From Lederbergia citrisecunda (GTDB taxonomy: Bacteria; Bacillota; Bacilli; Bacillales; Bacillaceae_C), in the NCBI RefSeq assembly GCF_018343695.1, contig NZ_JAGYPJ010000002.1:62561-126560 (forward strand): DNA of 64,000 nt. Direction: 5' to 3'. This document shows, in pieces, positions 1 through 11,321 of this stretch (position 1 is its first letter; each line of letters starts with the position of its first letter). The translations under genes were made by a program, and so were the position numbers. The notes beneath the pieces were generated by a model. That model saw nothing but the letters and a program-made list of their open reading frames with translations. It did not search any database and had not been told where the DNA came from.

Positions 1-2597
1 GGCATATAAATAAAACCCCTGGAAAGCTTACTGTAGCTAAGGAATTTTTGAAGACGAAAATGTATTTAAGTAGGAAAAAAGCAACTGATTTAAAGAATTT
101 ACCCCCTATACTGGATGAAGACAAACGTCTTATTTTGCGGACATTTATTAATATGAATGCATCTTCCTATCATGTTGATCAAAATTTAGCGGCACTTTTA
201 ATGCTTAAAGCAATAAACTTTACGTTAAAGTATGGAACTACAGACGTCTCAGCTCTTGTTTATAATAATTACTCTCTCATATTAAGCTCAGGTTTTCATC
301 AATACAATAATAGCTACGAATTTGGTCGTCTGGCCCTTTATGAAGCAGAGAATAGCCAGAATTCCCATTTACTAGGTAGAGTGTATTTCGTATATGGCTC
401 TTTTGTGAATCATTGGAAAAATCATATTATGTACAGTCAGCAATATTTAGAGCATTCGCAAAAACATTGTATTGAATCGGGAAATGCTCACCTCGCAGGT
501 GCAGGAAGCTCATTTATATGTATGATTAGTTTTTTAAAAGGTCATAGACTCGCGGAAACGCTGAATACGATTGAAGAGCAGCTTAATTTTTCTAAACAAA
601 TTCAATATGGCTTATCAAAAAACTATTTGAACGAATTGAAATATTGGATCTATATATTAAATGAAACAAATGTAAATCCGGATTGGAGTTTTCCACAAAT
701 CACTGATGATGAATCTGCAGAAATTGTACATTACACAGTTCGATTACAAATAGCTTATTTACTTGATAATAATGATATTGCTAAGGAGTTTATGAAAAAG
801 TTAAATAAGCTTGTTAACAGGTCTTTAACGTTAGTTATCGCTCCTGAGTATTATTTCTATAAAGATTTATGGATGGCAAAATTGTACGAGGATTCAACGA
901 CTAAAGAAAAATACTATTTTCGTAAACAATTAAATAAGCATCTTTCCCTTTGGCGAAAGTGGGCAAAACAATCCCCAGCCAATTACGAGCATAAATATTT
1001 ACTGATTAAAGCAGAAGCAGCAAGAATAAAAAAGGATTTTACAAACGCCGCGATGTATTATGATCAATCAATCATGTTGGCACAAAAAAATGGCTTTATT
1101 CAAGATACAGCCATCGCAAATGAATGTGCAGGTCGATTTTATATTTCACGACATTTGCCTTTTGCGGCTAAAGCATATTTAACTTCAGCTGTTTCAGCAT
1201 TTGACAATTGGGGAGCGGTCCGAAGATCGAATTTCCTAAGAACTAAATATCAGAATCTATTAATAAATGATTATGCAGCTGAGGGGGCAAGTACAGTAAA
1301 CTTCTCCGTTGATCTTGCAACAATGATGAAGGCGGCTCAAGCACTTTCTGGGGAGATTGTATTAGAGAATCTTCTTACACGATTGATGAACATTGTTTTA
1401 GAAAATAGTGGTGCACAAAAAATGACCATGTTTCTAAAAATGGAGGAACAATTAAAGCCTGTAGCTCACGGAAATATAGAGAAGATTGAGATGTTCGCTC
1501 AGGAAGAGACGATTGAATATCCCGTTAATTTGATTTATTACGTAGAGAAAAGTCTTGAACCTGTTGTTCTATCAAGTGGTACTTTAAGTGGGATGTTTAA
1601 ACACGATCCTTATATTAGGAAATATCAGCCTAAATCGGTTCTATGTTTTCCAATATTACATCAAGGCAAATTAATTGGAATTTTATTTTTGGAAAATAAT
1701 ATGATGACACATGCATTTACAAAGGAAAGAATTGAGATTTTGAACATACTTTCTACTCATGCAGCTATTTCATTAGAAAATGCTTTTTTGTATAGAAATT
1801 TAGAAAAAAAAGTTAAGGAACGTACTGCACAATTAGAATTTGCCTATGAGGATTTGGAGAAAGCAAACCGTGAATTGGCTCAGTCAGAAGAAATGAGAAG
1901 AAAATTTTTATCAAATGTTTCTCACGATCTAAGATCGCCCATTACATCTGTGCGAGGATATATTGAGGCTATCTTGGAGGGTGTGATTACAAAAGAGGAA
2001 GATAAAGAACTTTATTTGCAGAGAAGCCATCAACGTTTATTAATGCTAAATCGGATGATAGAAGATTTATTTGAACTCACAAAGCTCGAAGCGGGTGGAT
2101 TGTCGCTTCATTTGGAATACATCCCTTCAAATCAATTGCTGGAACATGTAAAGAAGCTTTTTGAACACGATGTAATCAGTGCAAATCTAGATTTTAATGT
2201 TCATATAGAGCCGCTATCTGAAGAATATCCGCTTCTTGAAGTTGATATAAGAAGAATTGAACAGGTCATGTTAAATCTTATTTCCAACGCATTAAAATAT
2301 ACGAAAGTTGGGGGAATCACCTTACAGCATAAAGTGGATTCGGATAAAAAAGAAGCTATCTTTATCCTTACTGACACTGGGATAGGTATAGCGAAAGCCG
2401 ACCTTCCGCTAATATTTGAACGATTTTATACAAAATCATTTGAAAGAAATGATGGAAACGGATTAGGACTATCCATATGTAAAGAAATCATTCACTACCA
2501 TCAAGGTGAAATTTCTGTTGAAAGTATAGAAGGAAAAGGAACAAGTTTTATTATTCGCCTTCCTATATTTGAATTTGAGGAAGAAGTTCTGCATTAA
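1..2597 (+). CDS. Multidomain ATPase/sensor histidine kinase, 3' part (5' end outside window)
   Basis: The frame is open from base 3 with no stop before the TTG at 48, so about 864 residues are visible and the protein very likely begins upstream. Residues 1-440 are helical and TPR-like. They match what I know from the middle of very large bacterial proteins of the order Ser/Thr kinase - AAA/STAND ATPase - TPR - GAF - histidine kinase. A GAF domain follows (about 455-600), then a short coiled coil. The HisKA segment has the phospho-acceptor His (codon at 1923) in a SHDLRSP motif. The HATPase domain shows NLISNALKYT, a DTGIGI G1 box and GNGLGLSICKE. No transmembrane segment is visible, so it is probably cytoplasmic. 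No response regulator lies directly downstream and a terminator follows. The C-terminal kinase call is firm; the upstream kinase/ATPase domains are inferred. Confidence 0.88.
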   Translation, partial: HINKTPGKLTVAKEFLKTKMYLSRKKATDLKNLPPILDEDKRLILRTFINMNASSYHVDQNLAALLMLKAINFTLKYGTTDVSALVYNNYSLILSSGFHQYNNSYEFGRLALYEAENSQNSHLLGRVYFVYGSFVNHWKNHIMYSQQYLEHSQKHCIESGNAHLAGAGSSFICMISFLKGHRLAETLNTIEEQLNFSKQIQYGLSKNYLNELKYWIYILNETNVNPDWSFPQITDDESAEIVHYTVRLQIAYLLDNNDIAKEFMKKLNKLVNRSLTLVIAPEYYFYKDLWMAKLYEDSTTKEKYYFRKQLNKHLSLWRKWAKQSPANYEHKYLLIKAEAARIKKDFTNAAMYYDQSIMLAQKNGFIQDTAIANECAGRFYISRHLPFAAKAYLTSAVSAFDNWGAVRRSNFLRTKYQNLLINDYAAEGASTVNFSVDLATMMKAAQALSGEIVLENLLTRLMNIVLENSGAQKMTMFLKMEEQLKPVAHGNIEKIEMFAQEETIEYPVNLIYYVEKSLEPVVLSSGTLSGMFKHDPYIRKYQPKSVLCFPILHQGKLIGILFLENNMMTHAFTKERIEILNILSTHAAISLENAFLYRNLEKKVKERTAQLEFAYEDLEKANRELAQSEEMRRKFLSNVSHDLRSPITSVRGYIEAILEGVITKEEDKELYLQRSHQRLLMLNRMIEDLFELTKLEAGGLSLHLEYIPSNQLLEHVKKLFEHDVISANLDFNVHIEPLSEEYPLLEVDIRRIEQVMLNLISNALKYTKVGGITLQHKVDSDKKEAIFILTDTGIGIAKADLPLIFERFYTKSFERNDGNGLGLSICKEIIHYHQGEISVESIEGKGTSFIIRLPIFEFEEEVLH

Positions 2598-2676
2598 GTA
2601 ATCTTCTATTAATTGAAAGCCACACTATTTAAAGTTATGTAATTGATATACTAATGATATATTTCCGGTCTAGTTT

Positions 2677-2714
2677 GAGGAAGGGGCCGTGAATGGCTTT
2701 CTTCCTCGTTTTTT
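2677..2714 (+). terminator. Intrinsic terminator after the sensor kinase
   Basis: Arms GAGGAAG (2677-2683) and CTTCCTC (2701-2707) can pair, with partial GGCC/GGCT pairing inside, and T6 follows at 2709-2714. It isolates the kinase from the next operon. Confidence 0.75.
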
Positions 2715-2760
2715 AGTAATTTTAACCAAAAGAGTATTATTTCGAATTAGATATATAATA

Positions 2761-2805
2761 TAACACTAAAAGGTGTTATAATCTTCGTGACACCTTTTAG
2801 TGTTA
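2761..2805 (+). promoter_or_regulatory. Double palindromic operator flanking a TATAAT box
   Basis: Two 18-bp dyads, 2761-2778 (TAACAC-6 nt-GTGTTA, perfect) and 2788-2805 (TGACAC-6 nt-GTGTTA, one mismatch), lie 27 bp centre to centre. The first 16 bp of one and the last 16 bp of the other are exact reverse complements. A perfect TATAAT sits at 2777-2782 between them. The GGAGG of the next gene starts 11 bp after the second dyad. The arrangement fits a promoter repressed by the ArsR-type protein encoded as second gene of the operon. The structure is seen directly; regulator identity is inferred. No good -35 hexamer is visible. Confidence 0.7.
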
Positions 2806-2828
2806 TATTTAATTTGGAGGAATTAAAA

Positions 2829-3230
2829 ATGGAAATAAATAAAGCTTTGCCGGAAATTCGTAAAACAATTATTCTTAACGCTCCTATTGAAAAAGTATGG
2901 AAAGCCGTCACAACATCAGAAGCAATTGCTGCTTGGTGGATGGCTAATACGTTTGAGCCTATTTTAGGAAAAGAATTCGTTCTTCACGCTGATCCTTATG
3001 GAGATTCACCTTGTAAAGTAACAGAGCTAGATCCTCCGTATCGACTAGGATTTGATTGGGATGAAGATTGGCATCTTGAAATTGAATTGAAAGAGTTAGA
3101 AGAAGGAAAAACGGAATTTACACTTATCCATTCAGGGTGGAATCAAAAAAAATCAGATGTGTACAGGATTATGGACGGTGGATGGGAGAAAATCGTCAAA
3201 GAAAAACTCCCTGCCTATATCGAGGAATAA
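2829..3230 (+). CDS. SRPBCC/AHSA1-family protein
   Basis: This is a 133-residue protein of the Activator of Hsp90 ATPase homologue 1-like branch of the START/Bet v1 fold: an N-terminal strand with KTIILNAPIEKVWKAV, a WW pair near residue 38, a central LGFDWDEDWH segment and a C-terminal GGWEKI helix. Small proteins of this type have a hydrophobic ligand cavity; the ligand here is unknown. I chose ATG 2829 because GGAGG ends 8 nt upstream; an in-frame ATG at 2787 lies inside the operator and has no ribosome-binding site. The stop is followed after one base by the start of an ArsR regulator. AHSA1-like genes are very often paired with ArsR regulators in Bacillus, which supports a two-gene operon. 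Confidence 0.85.
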   Translation: MEINKALPEIRKTIILNAPIEKVWKAVTTSEAIAAWWMANTFEPILGKEFVLHADPYGDSPCKVTELDPPYRLGFDWDEDWHLEIELKELEEGKTEFTLIHSGWNQKKSDVYRIMDGGWEKIVKEKLPAYIEE

Positions 3231-3231
3231 A

Positions 3232-3555
3232 GTGGCTACTACTCATCCGAAACATGACATATTTCAAGCCATTGCCGATCCAAACCGTAGAAAACTATTA
3301 ACATTATTAATGAACAAGGAAATGCCTATTGCTGAAATTACAAAAAGCTTTACAATTAGTCGTACTGCTGTGAATAAACATTTACATGTCCTTTATGATG
3401 CGGGACTTGTTAAAAGTCAGAAAGTAGGAAGAGAAACAAGATATACATTTCAGCCTGAACCATTAGCCGAAATAAGAGAATGGCTTGCGTTTTTTGATCA
3501 ATATTGGGATAAAAGACTTGCTGCGCTTAAAGAGTATGTGGAAGATAAAGAATAA
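3232..3555 (+). CDS. ArsR-family transcriptional repressor
   Basis: This 107-residue winged-helix protein has DIFQAIADPNRRKLLTLL as helix 1/2 of the ArsR fold, then an HTH (IAEITKSFTISRTAVNKHL) and a wing with GRETRYTF. No CxC-type metal-binding pair is present, so it is probably not a classical metal sensor; it resembles the SdpR-like ArsR group. The start is taken as GTG 3232, with GAGGA at 3222-3226 overlapping the end of the SRPBCC gene. The longer frame starting at 3157 would be embedded in the upstream gene. It likely represses its own operon through the double dyad at 2761-2805 and may respond to the ligand of the SRPBCC partner (inference). Confidence 0.88.
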   Translation: MATTHPKHDIFQAIADPNRRKLLTLLMNKEMPIAEITKSFTISRTAVNKHLHVLYDAGLVKSQKVGRETRYTFQPEPLAEIREWLAFFDQYWDKRLAALKEYVEDKE

Positions 3556-3579
3556 AGAGAGTTATCATATTTAAATTTT

Positions 3580-3622
3580 AGACCTTTCAATCGTTTCTTT
3601 GACTTTTGGAGGTCTTTTATTT
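3580..3622 (+). terminator. Probable terminator of the SRPBCC-arsR operon
   Basis: AGACCT (3580-3585) pairs with AGGTCT (3610-3615), followed by TTTTATTT. The short stem and long loop make this a moderate call. Confidence 0.45.
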
Positions 3623-3768
3623 GTATGTAATTCTGTGAGTACTGCTTCGTATTTGGCTACAAAGGAACGTGTTTTCTATCAGTACCTTAGTATGGAATAT
3701 TATTAAGGTTTTTTTTAGATTTCTCCCGAATATACATAATAACTAAAGGTGTAAGGGAGGGACAAACG

Positions 3769-4584
3769 TTGGCAATTCAAGGTGGAAAATATATTAAGGT
3801 AGCACAAGGAGTAGAAATTTTTGTGCAGGATGAGGGAAATGGAGACCCGATCATTTTCATTCCTGGGTGGACTTTTACGTCAGAAGTTTTTTCTAAGCAA
3901 GTAGAACATTTTCGAAAAACAAATCGTGTCATTGTCATTGACCCTCGAAGTCATGGGAAATCGTCTATTACTATGGAAGGCAATGATTATGTAACACATG
4001 GTTCTGATTTAGTTAAAGTAATTGCGGCACTAGAACTGAAGGATGTTACATTAGTAGGGTGGTCATTTGGCTGTTTAACGATATGGGAATATATTAGACA
4101 ACAAGGAACAGAGATTATCAAATCATTGGTTTTTATTGATTTGTCTCCAAAGCCATTGTCAATCAATCATGAACAAAACTGGGTGGAGGGACCTCTAGAT
4201 GAAATAGCCGCAGCTTACACCCATTACCTTCATAATCGAGATAAACAACGAGAGTTTATATCTGGATATGCTACTCAGGTGATGGTCCAGAGAGAGTTAG
4301 AAGCGTATGAGCTAAACTGGCTGGTAGAGCAATCATTAAAAACTCCCCATTATATAGCGGCAAACCTGTTTGCTTCAGGGATGTTTTCTGACTACCGAGA
4401 AGAGGCAAAACTTGCTAGTGAGTCTGTACCTGTACTTACTGTTATTGCAGAACACTGGGCCGATATAGCGAAACCATTTACTGAAAAACTTACTCCTAAA
4501 TCTTCTATCGAAGTTCTTGGAGGACATTTAATGTTTTGGGAGCATGATGAAAAGTTTAACAAGATCATGGAGAAGCATATATGA
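3769..4584 (+). CDS. Alpha/beta-fold hydrolase
   Basis: The 271-residue protein has the alpha/beta hydrolase layout. It has an oxyanion region after IIFIPGW, an RSHGKS segment, a nucleophile elbow GWSFGC, a helical cap rich in aromatic residues, and a late GGHLMFWEH carrying the probable catalytic His. The acid residue is less clear (AEHWAD region). No signal peptide is seen, so it is probably cytoplasmic. TTG 3769 is used because GGGAGG lies 8-13 nt upstream. It stands alone, flanked by terminators. The substrate is unknown: esterase, haloperoxidase-like or C-C hydrolase are all possible. Confidence 0.85.
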   Translation: MAIQGGKYIKVAQGVEIFVQDEGNGDPIIFIPGWTFTSEVFSKQVEHFRKTNRVIVIDPRSHGKSSITMEGNDYVTHGSDLVKVIAALELKDVTLVGWSFGCLTIWEYIRQQGTEIIKSLVFIDLSPKPLSINHEQNWVEGPLDEIAAAYTHYLHNRDKQREFISGYATQVMVQRELEAYELNWLVEQSLKTPHYIAANLFASGMFSDYREEAKLASESVPVLTVIAEHWADIAKPFTEKLTPKSSIEVLGGHLMFWEHDEKFNKIMEKHI

Positions 4585-4759
4585 AATGTTCTAATCGGAC
4601 TGAAAAGGACGTTTAGAAATAAAGCAAAATAAAGATCATTTCCAGAAAGTAACTATTTTCTCTCACCGCTTTTCAGAAGTCTGAGTATTGAGGTAACGGC
4701 TCGCATGATGGGCACCCATAACTAAATAGAATTTAAAAGATTACTTACAACGAAAAGAA

Positions 4760-4799
4760 GCTACTCATGAGTTGATAGGACTTATGAGCGGCTTTTTTA
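4760..4799 (+). terminator. Terminator downstream of the hydrolase
   Basis: A stem of GCTACTCATGA (4760-4770) with TTATGAGCGGC (4782-4792), containing a few mismatches, is followed by TTTTTTATTTTT. The rest of the gap 4585-5000 holds no gene I can support, only the palindromic boxes described next. Confidence 0.6.
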
Positions 4800-4921
4800 T
4801 TTTTCTATATGGGCTAATAAATTGCTCAGATTTAGAAAGCTAAGATGAAGTTATCATATGAAATACATAAAAGGAAATCATACTAAATGTGGCAGTCTAT
4901 TATAAATAATCACCGTGGTAA

Positions 4922-4962
4922 TTTTAGTAAAATACAAAAGAAAACATTTACATTTAGTAAAA
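4922..4962 (+). promoter_or_regulatory. Two TTTTA-S-TAAAA palindromic boxes upstream of galactoside locus 1
   Basis: TTTTAGTAAAA at 4922-4932 is palindromic around its central base. ATTTAGTAAAA at 4952-4962 differs at one position and lies exactly 30 bp on, i.e. about three helical turns. Two more perfect copies occur at 6249-6259 and 6323-6333. The 5001 start is 38 bp downstream of the second box. This is a candidate operator for the LacI-type regulator encoded at 13922; the assignment is inference. Confidence 0.55.
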
Positions 4963-5000
4963 ACGGATTTATAATCAAATCAAACAAAGGAGGCTACATC

Positions 5001-6248
5001 ATGAAGAACAAAGTTCTGATCAAGAAATTATTTGCATTACTCACTATTTTTTCAGTTTTAATGCTTGCTGCTTGTGGTTCTAATAAGGACAACAATGCAG
5101 GAACTGATAAAGATGGAAAAGAAGTAGTTAGGTTTGCTACATGGGATTCTGAAGATAGCCTTGAGCTTCAAAAACAGCTAGTGGAAAAATTTAATTCAGA
5201 GCATGATAATATCAAGGTTGTTTTAGAGGCATATGGTTCTGATTATGATACGAAAATCGCAGCTGGAATGGGTGCAAAGGACGCTCCTGATGTGATGTAT
5301 ATGTGGAACTATCCTCAATATAAAGATGCTTTGGAACCGCTTGATTCTTATATAGATAAAAAAGGCGCAGATTATAAAGGTGAATTTTACGACGCTTTAT
5401 GGAATTACAACTCTGCTGATGGCCAAATACTTGGTTTACCAGTCGGATATACGACACATGTCGTTTACTATAATAAAGATTTGTTTGATCAAAAAGGAAT
5501 TGAATATCCGAAGGCAGGCTGGACATGGAATGATTTTCGTGAAATTTCCAAGAAACTGACAGATCCGGCTAAAAAGCAAACAGGATTTGTTTTTTCAGGA
5601 AAGCCTGATCCGTATGACTTTGAAATGTATCTTTGGGGAAATGGCACTGCTTATGCCGACAAAGATGGAAATCTTGCAGGCCATTTGAATTCCAAAAAAT
5701 CAATTGAAGTATTCAAAATGTTCCAAGATATGCTTAAAGACAAGTCTGCCATTACATCTGAAGGATCCGGAACAACGGAAATGAAGTCTGGAAAAGTCGG
5801 AATGTTCATAAATGGAGCATGGTATTTAGATACATTTAAAGAAGCTGGCATCAATTACGGAGTTGTTGAAGTTCCTTCATTTCCAGGTGGTAAGAATGTT
5901 AGCGTAATCAGCTCGTCAGGTGTGGCTATGTCCAAAACATCCAAACATAAAAAAGCCGCTTTTGAATTTATGGAATACTGGACTGGAGCAGAAGCAAATA
6001 AAGCTAGAATGAATTATGAGCTGCCAGTATTGAAAAGCATCGTAAAAAGTGAAAAGTTGAATGAAGATCCTATTAAAAGTGTGTTTTACTCCATGCTTGA
6101 AAAGAGTGATGGATTTACCCCATCGTCCTTTGTTATTGATGATTGGAGTACGGTTTCTGACGAATTAAACCTAGTGTTCGAAGAAATCTTTAACCCAAGC
6201 ACTTTACAAGATCCAAAAACGGTATTGGATGAAGCAGCACAACAATAA
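5001..6248 (+). CDS. Sugar ABC transporter substrate-binding lipoprotein (locus 1)
   Basis: This 415-residue family 1 extracellular solute-binding protein has a basic n-region, a hydrophobic stretch and a lipobox LAAC near residue 20, so the mature protein is lipid-anchored outside the membrane. The mature part shows FATWDSEDSLELQKQLVEKF and conserved Trp-rich sugar-contact segments (MYMWNYPQ, GWTWNDF). ATG 5001 follows AAAGGAGG at a good distance; an upstream in-frame ATG at 4887 would add 38 residues ahead of the signal peptide and is rejected. It feeds the two permeases that follow. Co-location with a beta-galactosidase points to a galactoside or oligosaccharide ligand. Confidence 0.9.
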   Translation: MKNKVLIKKLFALLTIFSVLMLAACGSNKDNNAGTDKDGKEVVRFATWDSEDSLELQKQLVEKFNSEHDNIKVVLEAYGSDYDTKIAAGMGAKDAPDVMYMWNYPQYKDALEPLDSYIDKKGADYKGEFYDALWNYNSADGQILGLPVGYTTHVVYYNKDLFDQKGIEYPKAGWTWNDFREISKKLTDPAKKQTGFVFSGKPDPYDFEMYLWGNGTAYADKDGNLAGHLNSKKSIEVFKMFQDMLKDKSAITSEGSGTTEMKSGKVGMFINGAWYLDTFKEAGINYGVVEVPSFPGGKNVSVISSSGVAMSKTSKHKKAAFEFMEYWTGAEANKARMNYELPVLKSIVKSEKLNEDPIKSVFYSMLEKSDGFTPSSFVIDDWSTVSDELNLVFEEIFNPSTLQDPKTVLDEAAQQ

Positions 6249-6259
6249 TTTTACTAAAA
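6249..6259 (+). promoter_or_regulatory. TTTTACTAAAA palindromic box
   Basis: A perfect copy of the box begins immediately after the stop codon of the binding-protein gene (6246-6248). It is the reverse complement of the box at 4922. Confidence 0.45.
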
Positions 6260-6272
6260 CATAATCGTTATT

Positions 6273-6322
6273 ATCCACAAAGGAACAAATTTATATGTAT
6301 AAATTTGTTCCTAGTATGTGGA
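6273..6322 (+). other. Long intercistronic hairpin between binding protein and permease
   Basis: AGGAACAAATTTATA (6281-6295) and its exact reverse complement (6298-6312) form a 15-bp stem with a 2-nt loop. An outer TCCACA (6273-6278)/TGTGGA (6317-6322) pairing extends it. No T-run follows, so it is more likely an mRNA-stabilising or processing hairpin, or a partial attenuator, that keeps the binding protein more abundant than the permeases. Confidence 0.7.
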
Positions 6323-6333
6323 TTTTACTAAAA
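6323..6333 (+). promoter_or_regulatory. TTTTACTAAAA palindromic box
   Basis: A second perfect copy lies directly after the intercistronic hairpin, 74 bp from the first copy and 63 bp before the permease start. It may mark a second operator or promoter inside the operon. Confidence 0.45.
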
Positions 6334-6395
6334 TGTTTCATTGTATTTGATAGATATCGAAACAACACTAATTTAATTAATAAGAGGGTATTTCC

Positions 6396-7322
6396 ATGCT
6401 GAAAAAAAACGGAAAGCAAGAACAATTTCAACTAGTTAAAAAAAGGGTGCCCTATCTTTTTATTCTTCCATGGATTATTGGATTATTAGTATTCACCCTA
6501 GGGCCGCTAGTTTTTTCATTAGTGATGAGTTTATATGATTGGCCGATTACAAGAGATCCGCAATTTATTGGCCTTGCTAATTATAAAAAAATGTTTACTG
6601 CTGACCCACAATTTTATAAGTCTTTATTGATTACATTTAAGTTTGCTGCAATTTTTGTACCTCTTAACTTGGCTATTGCACTCATTCTTTCGCTCCTCAT
6701 TACTCAACCCGTAAAAGGAATAAAGATTTTTAGAACGATCTTTTATTTACCAGCGGTTGTATCTGGTGTAGCCATTTCTATTATTTGGGGATGGATCTTT
6801 AATTCTCAATACGGAATCTTGAATTATTTACTTTCCTTGCTAGGAATTGATGGACCACAATGGCTAATTGATCCAAAATGGGCGATTTTTGCAATTGTCA
6901 TCGCGAGCGCATGGGGAGTGGGAACGATGATGCTGATCTTTTATACGGATATTAAAGGGATACCGCATGAGCTTTATGAAGCGGCAGCTATTGACGGGGC
7001 TACTCCGATTAAACAGTTTATCCATATTACTATTCCGAGCATCACACCGACCATTCTTTTTAATTTGATTACATCGATTATTGCCGCTTTACAGCAATTG
7101 ACGCTTGTCTTGCTTTTAACAGGCGGAGGGCCATTGAAATCCACGTATTTCTATGGATTGTTTGTATTCAACAATGCATTCAAACATCACCAACTCGGCT
7201 ACGCAAGTGCTAATGCATGGTTTATGTTTATTATTATTTTATTGTTGACCATGCTTGTCTTTAAATCTTCATCAGCATGGGTATTTTACGAAACGGAAAC
7301 GAAAAAGGGAGGCAAGAAATAA
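6396..7322 (+). CDS. Sugar ABC transporter permease, MalF-type (locus 1)
   Basis: The 308-residue protein has about six transmembrane helices, beginning with YLFILPWIIGLLVFTLGPLV. The EAA loop ELYEAAAIDGATPIKQF contacts the ATPase. It belongs to the carbohydrate-uptake-1 permease group. GAGGG lies about 10 nt before ATG 6396. It forms a heterodimer with the next gene product and is separated from the binding-protein gene by the hairpin and boxes at 6249-6333. Confidence 0.92.
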   Translation: MLKKNGKQEQFQLVKKRVPYLFILPWIIGLLVFTLGPLVFSLVMSLYDWPITRDPQFIGLANYKKMFTADPQFYKSLLITFKFAAIFVPLNLAIALILSLLITQPVKGIKIFRTIFYLPAVVSGVAISIIWGWIFNSQYGILNYLLSLLGIDGPQWLIDPKWAIFAIVIASAWGVGTMMLIFYTDIKGIPHELYEAAAIDGATPIKQFIHITIPSITPTILFNLITSIIAALQQLTLVLLLTGGGPLKSTYFYGLFVFNNAFKHHQLGYASANAWFMFIIILLLTMLVFKSSSAWVFYETETKKGGKK

Positions 7323-7324
7323 TC

Positions 7325-8146
7325 ATGAAATTAACAAAACCCTATAAGGTGCTTGTATATGTTCTTCTTATCCTTTCATCCCTTTATTTTATTTTTCCGT
7401 TTATATGGGTATTGCTGACAGCACTTAAATCGGATGCGGAAGTATTCAGTTTCCCACCAAAAATATTTCCGAAAGTCCCACAATTCCATAATTTTGTCGA
7501 TGCATGGAAAAGTCAACCTTTCGGAATTTATTTAAAAAACTCTTTAATTGTAACGATCTTAACTACGTTTGGACAGTTGCTTTCATGTTCATTAGTAGCG
7601 TACGGCTTTTCCCGTTTTGATTTTAAATTTAAAAACATCCTATTTATTATTCTGCTGTCTACAATGATGATTCCTTGGGATGTTACGATGATTCCGCTTT
7701 ATATGCAATTTAATTTGTTTGGCTGGATCAATACGTTAAAACCATTGATCGTTCCTTCATTTTTTGGATCGGCATATTTTATCTTTTTACTGCGACAATT
7801 TTTGATGAATATTCCAAAGGATTTGGAAAGTGCTGCAAGAATTGATGGCGCAAACGAATTTCAAATTTATTATAAAATATTCCTTCCTATAATGAAGGCA
7901 CCGTTGATTTTAATAGCTGTCTTAAACATATTGACAGTCTGGAATGATTATCTTGGACCATTGATTTATTTGCAGGATCAATCGAAATATACATTGGCAC
8001 TTGGACTGGCTGCGTTTAAAGGAGTTCACGATTTGCAAATCCTGCCGATCATGTCCATTACTTTGATTATGATTATACCGCCTGTACTTGTCTTTTTCTT
8101 CGCCCAAAAATATATTGTCGAAGGGGTAGACGGAGCAATCAAGTAA
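7325..8146 (+). CDS. Sugar ABC transporter permease, MalG-type (locus 1)
   Basis: This 273-residue partner permease has an N-terminal membrane helix and the EAA loop LESAARIDGANEFQIYYKIF. ATG 7325 is preferred: GGGAGG ends 12 nt upstream, inside the tail of the preceding gene, and the in-frame start at 7277 would overlap that gene by 46 bp. No ATPase gene follows, so the transporter must use one encoded elsewhere. Confidence 0.92.
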   Translation: MKLTKPYKVLVYVLLILSSLYFIFPFIWVLLTALKSDAEVFSFPPKIFPKVPQFHNFVDAWKSQPFGIYLKNSLIVTILTTFGQLLSCSLVAYGFSRFDFKFKNILFIILLSTMMIPWDVTMIPLYMQFNLFGWINTLKPLIVPSFFGSAYFIFLLRQFLMNIPKDLESAARIDGANEFQIYYKIFLPIMKAPLILIAVLNILTVWNDYLGPLIYLQDQSKYTLALGLAAFKGVHDLQILPIMSITLIMIIPPVLVFFFAQKYIVEGVDGAIK

Positions 8147-8151
8147 GGTGA

Positions 8152-11247
<3,096 letters not shown>

Positions 11248-11251
11248 AAAT

Positions 11252-11279
11252 CAGGCGGGAACCACCCGCCTGCTTTGTT
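11252..11279 (+). terminator. GC-rich hairpin between beta-galactosidase and GH63-like gene
   Basis: CAGGCGGG (11252-11259) pairs perfectly with CCCGCCTG (11265-11272) around a 5-nt loop, followed by CTTTGTTG. The weak U-tract suggests partial termination or attenuation between the two glycosidase genes. Confidence 0.6.
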
Positions 11280-11321
11280 GCATGTAAAGATGTTTTATTA
11301 ATAATAAGGAGGGTTCATTAG

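Noticed and set aside
5212-5526. 104-codon minus-strand ORF
   Set aside because: Antisense shadow of the sugar-binding lipoprotein gene.
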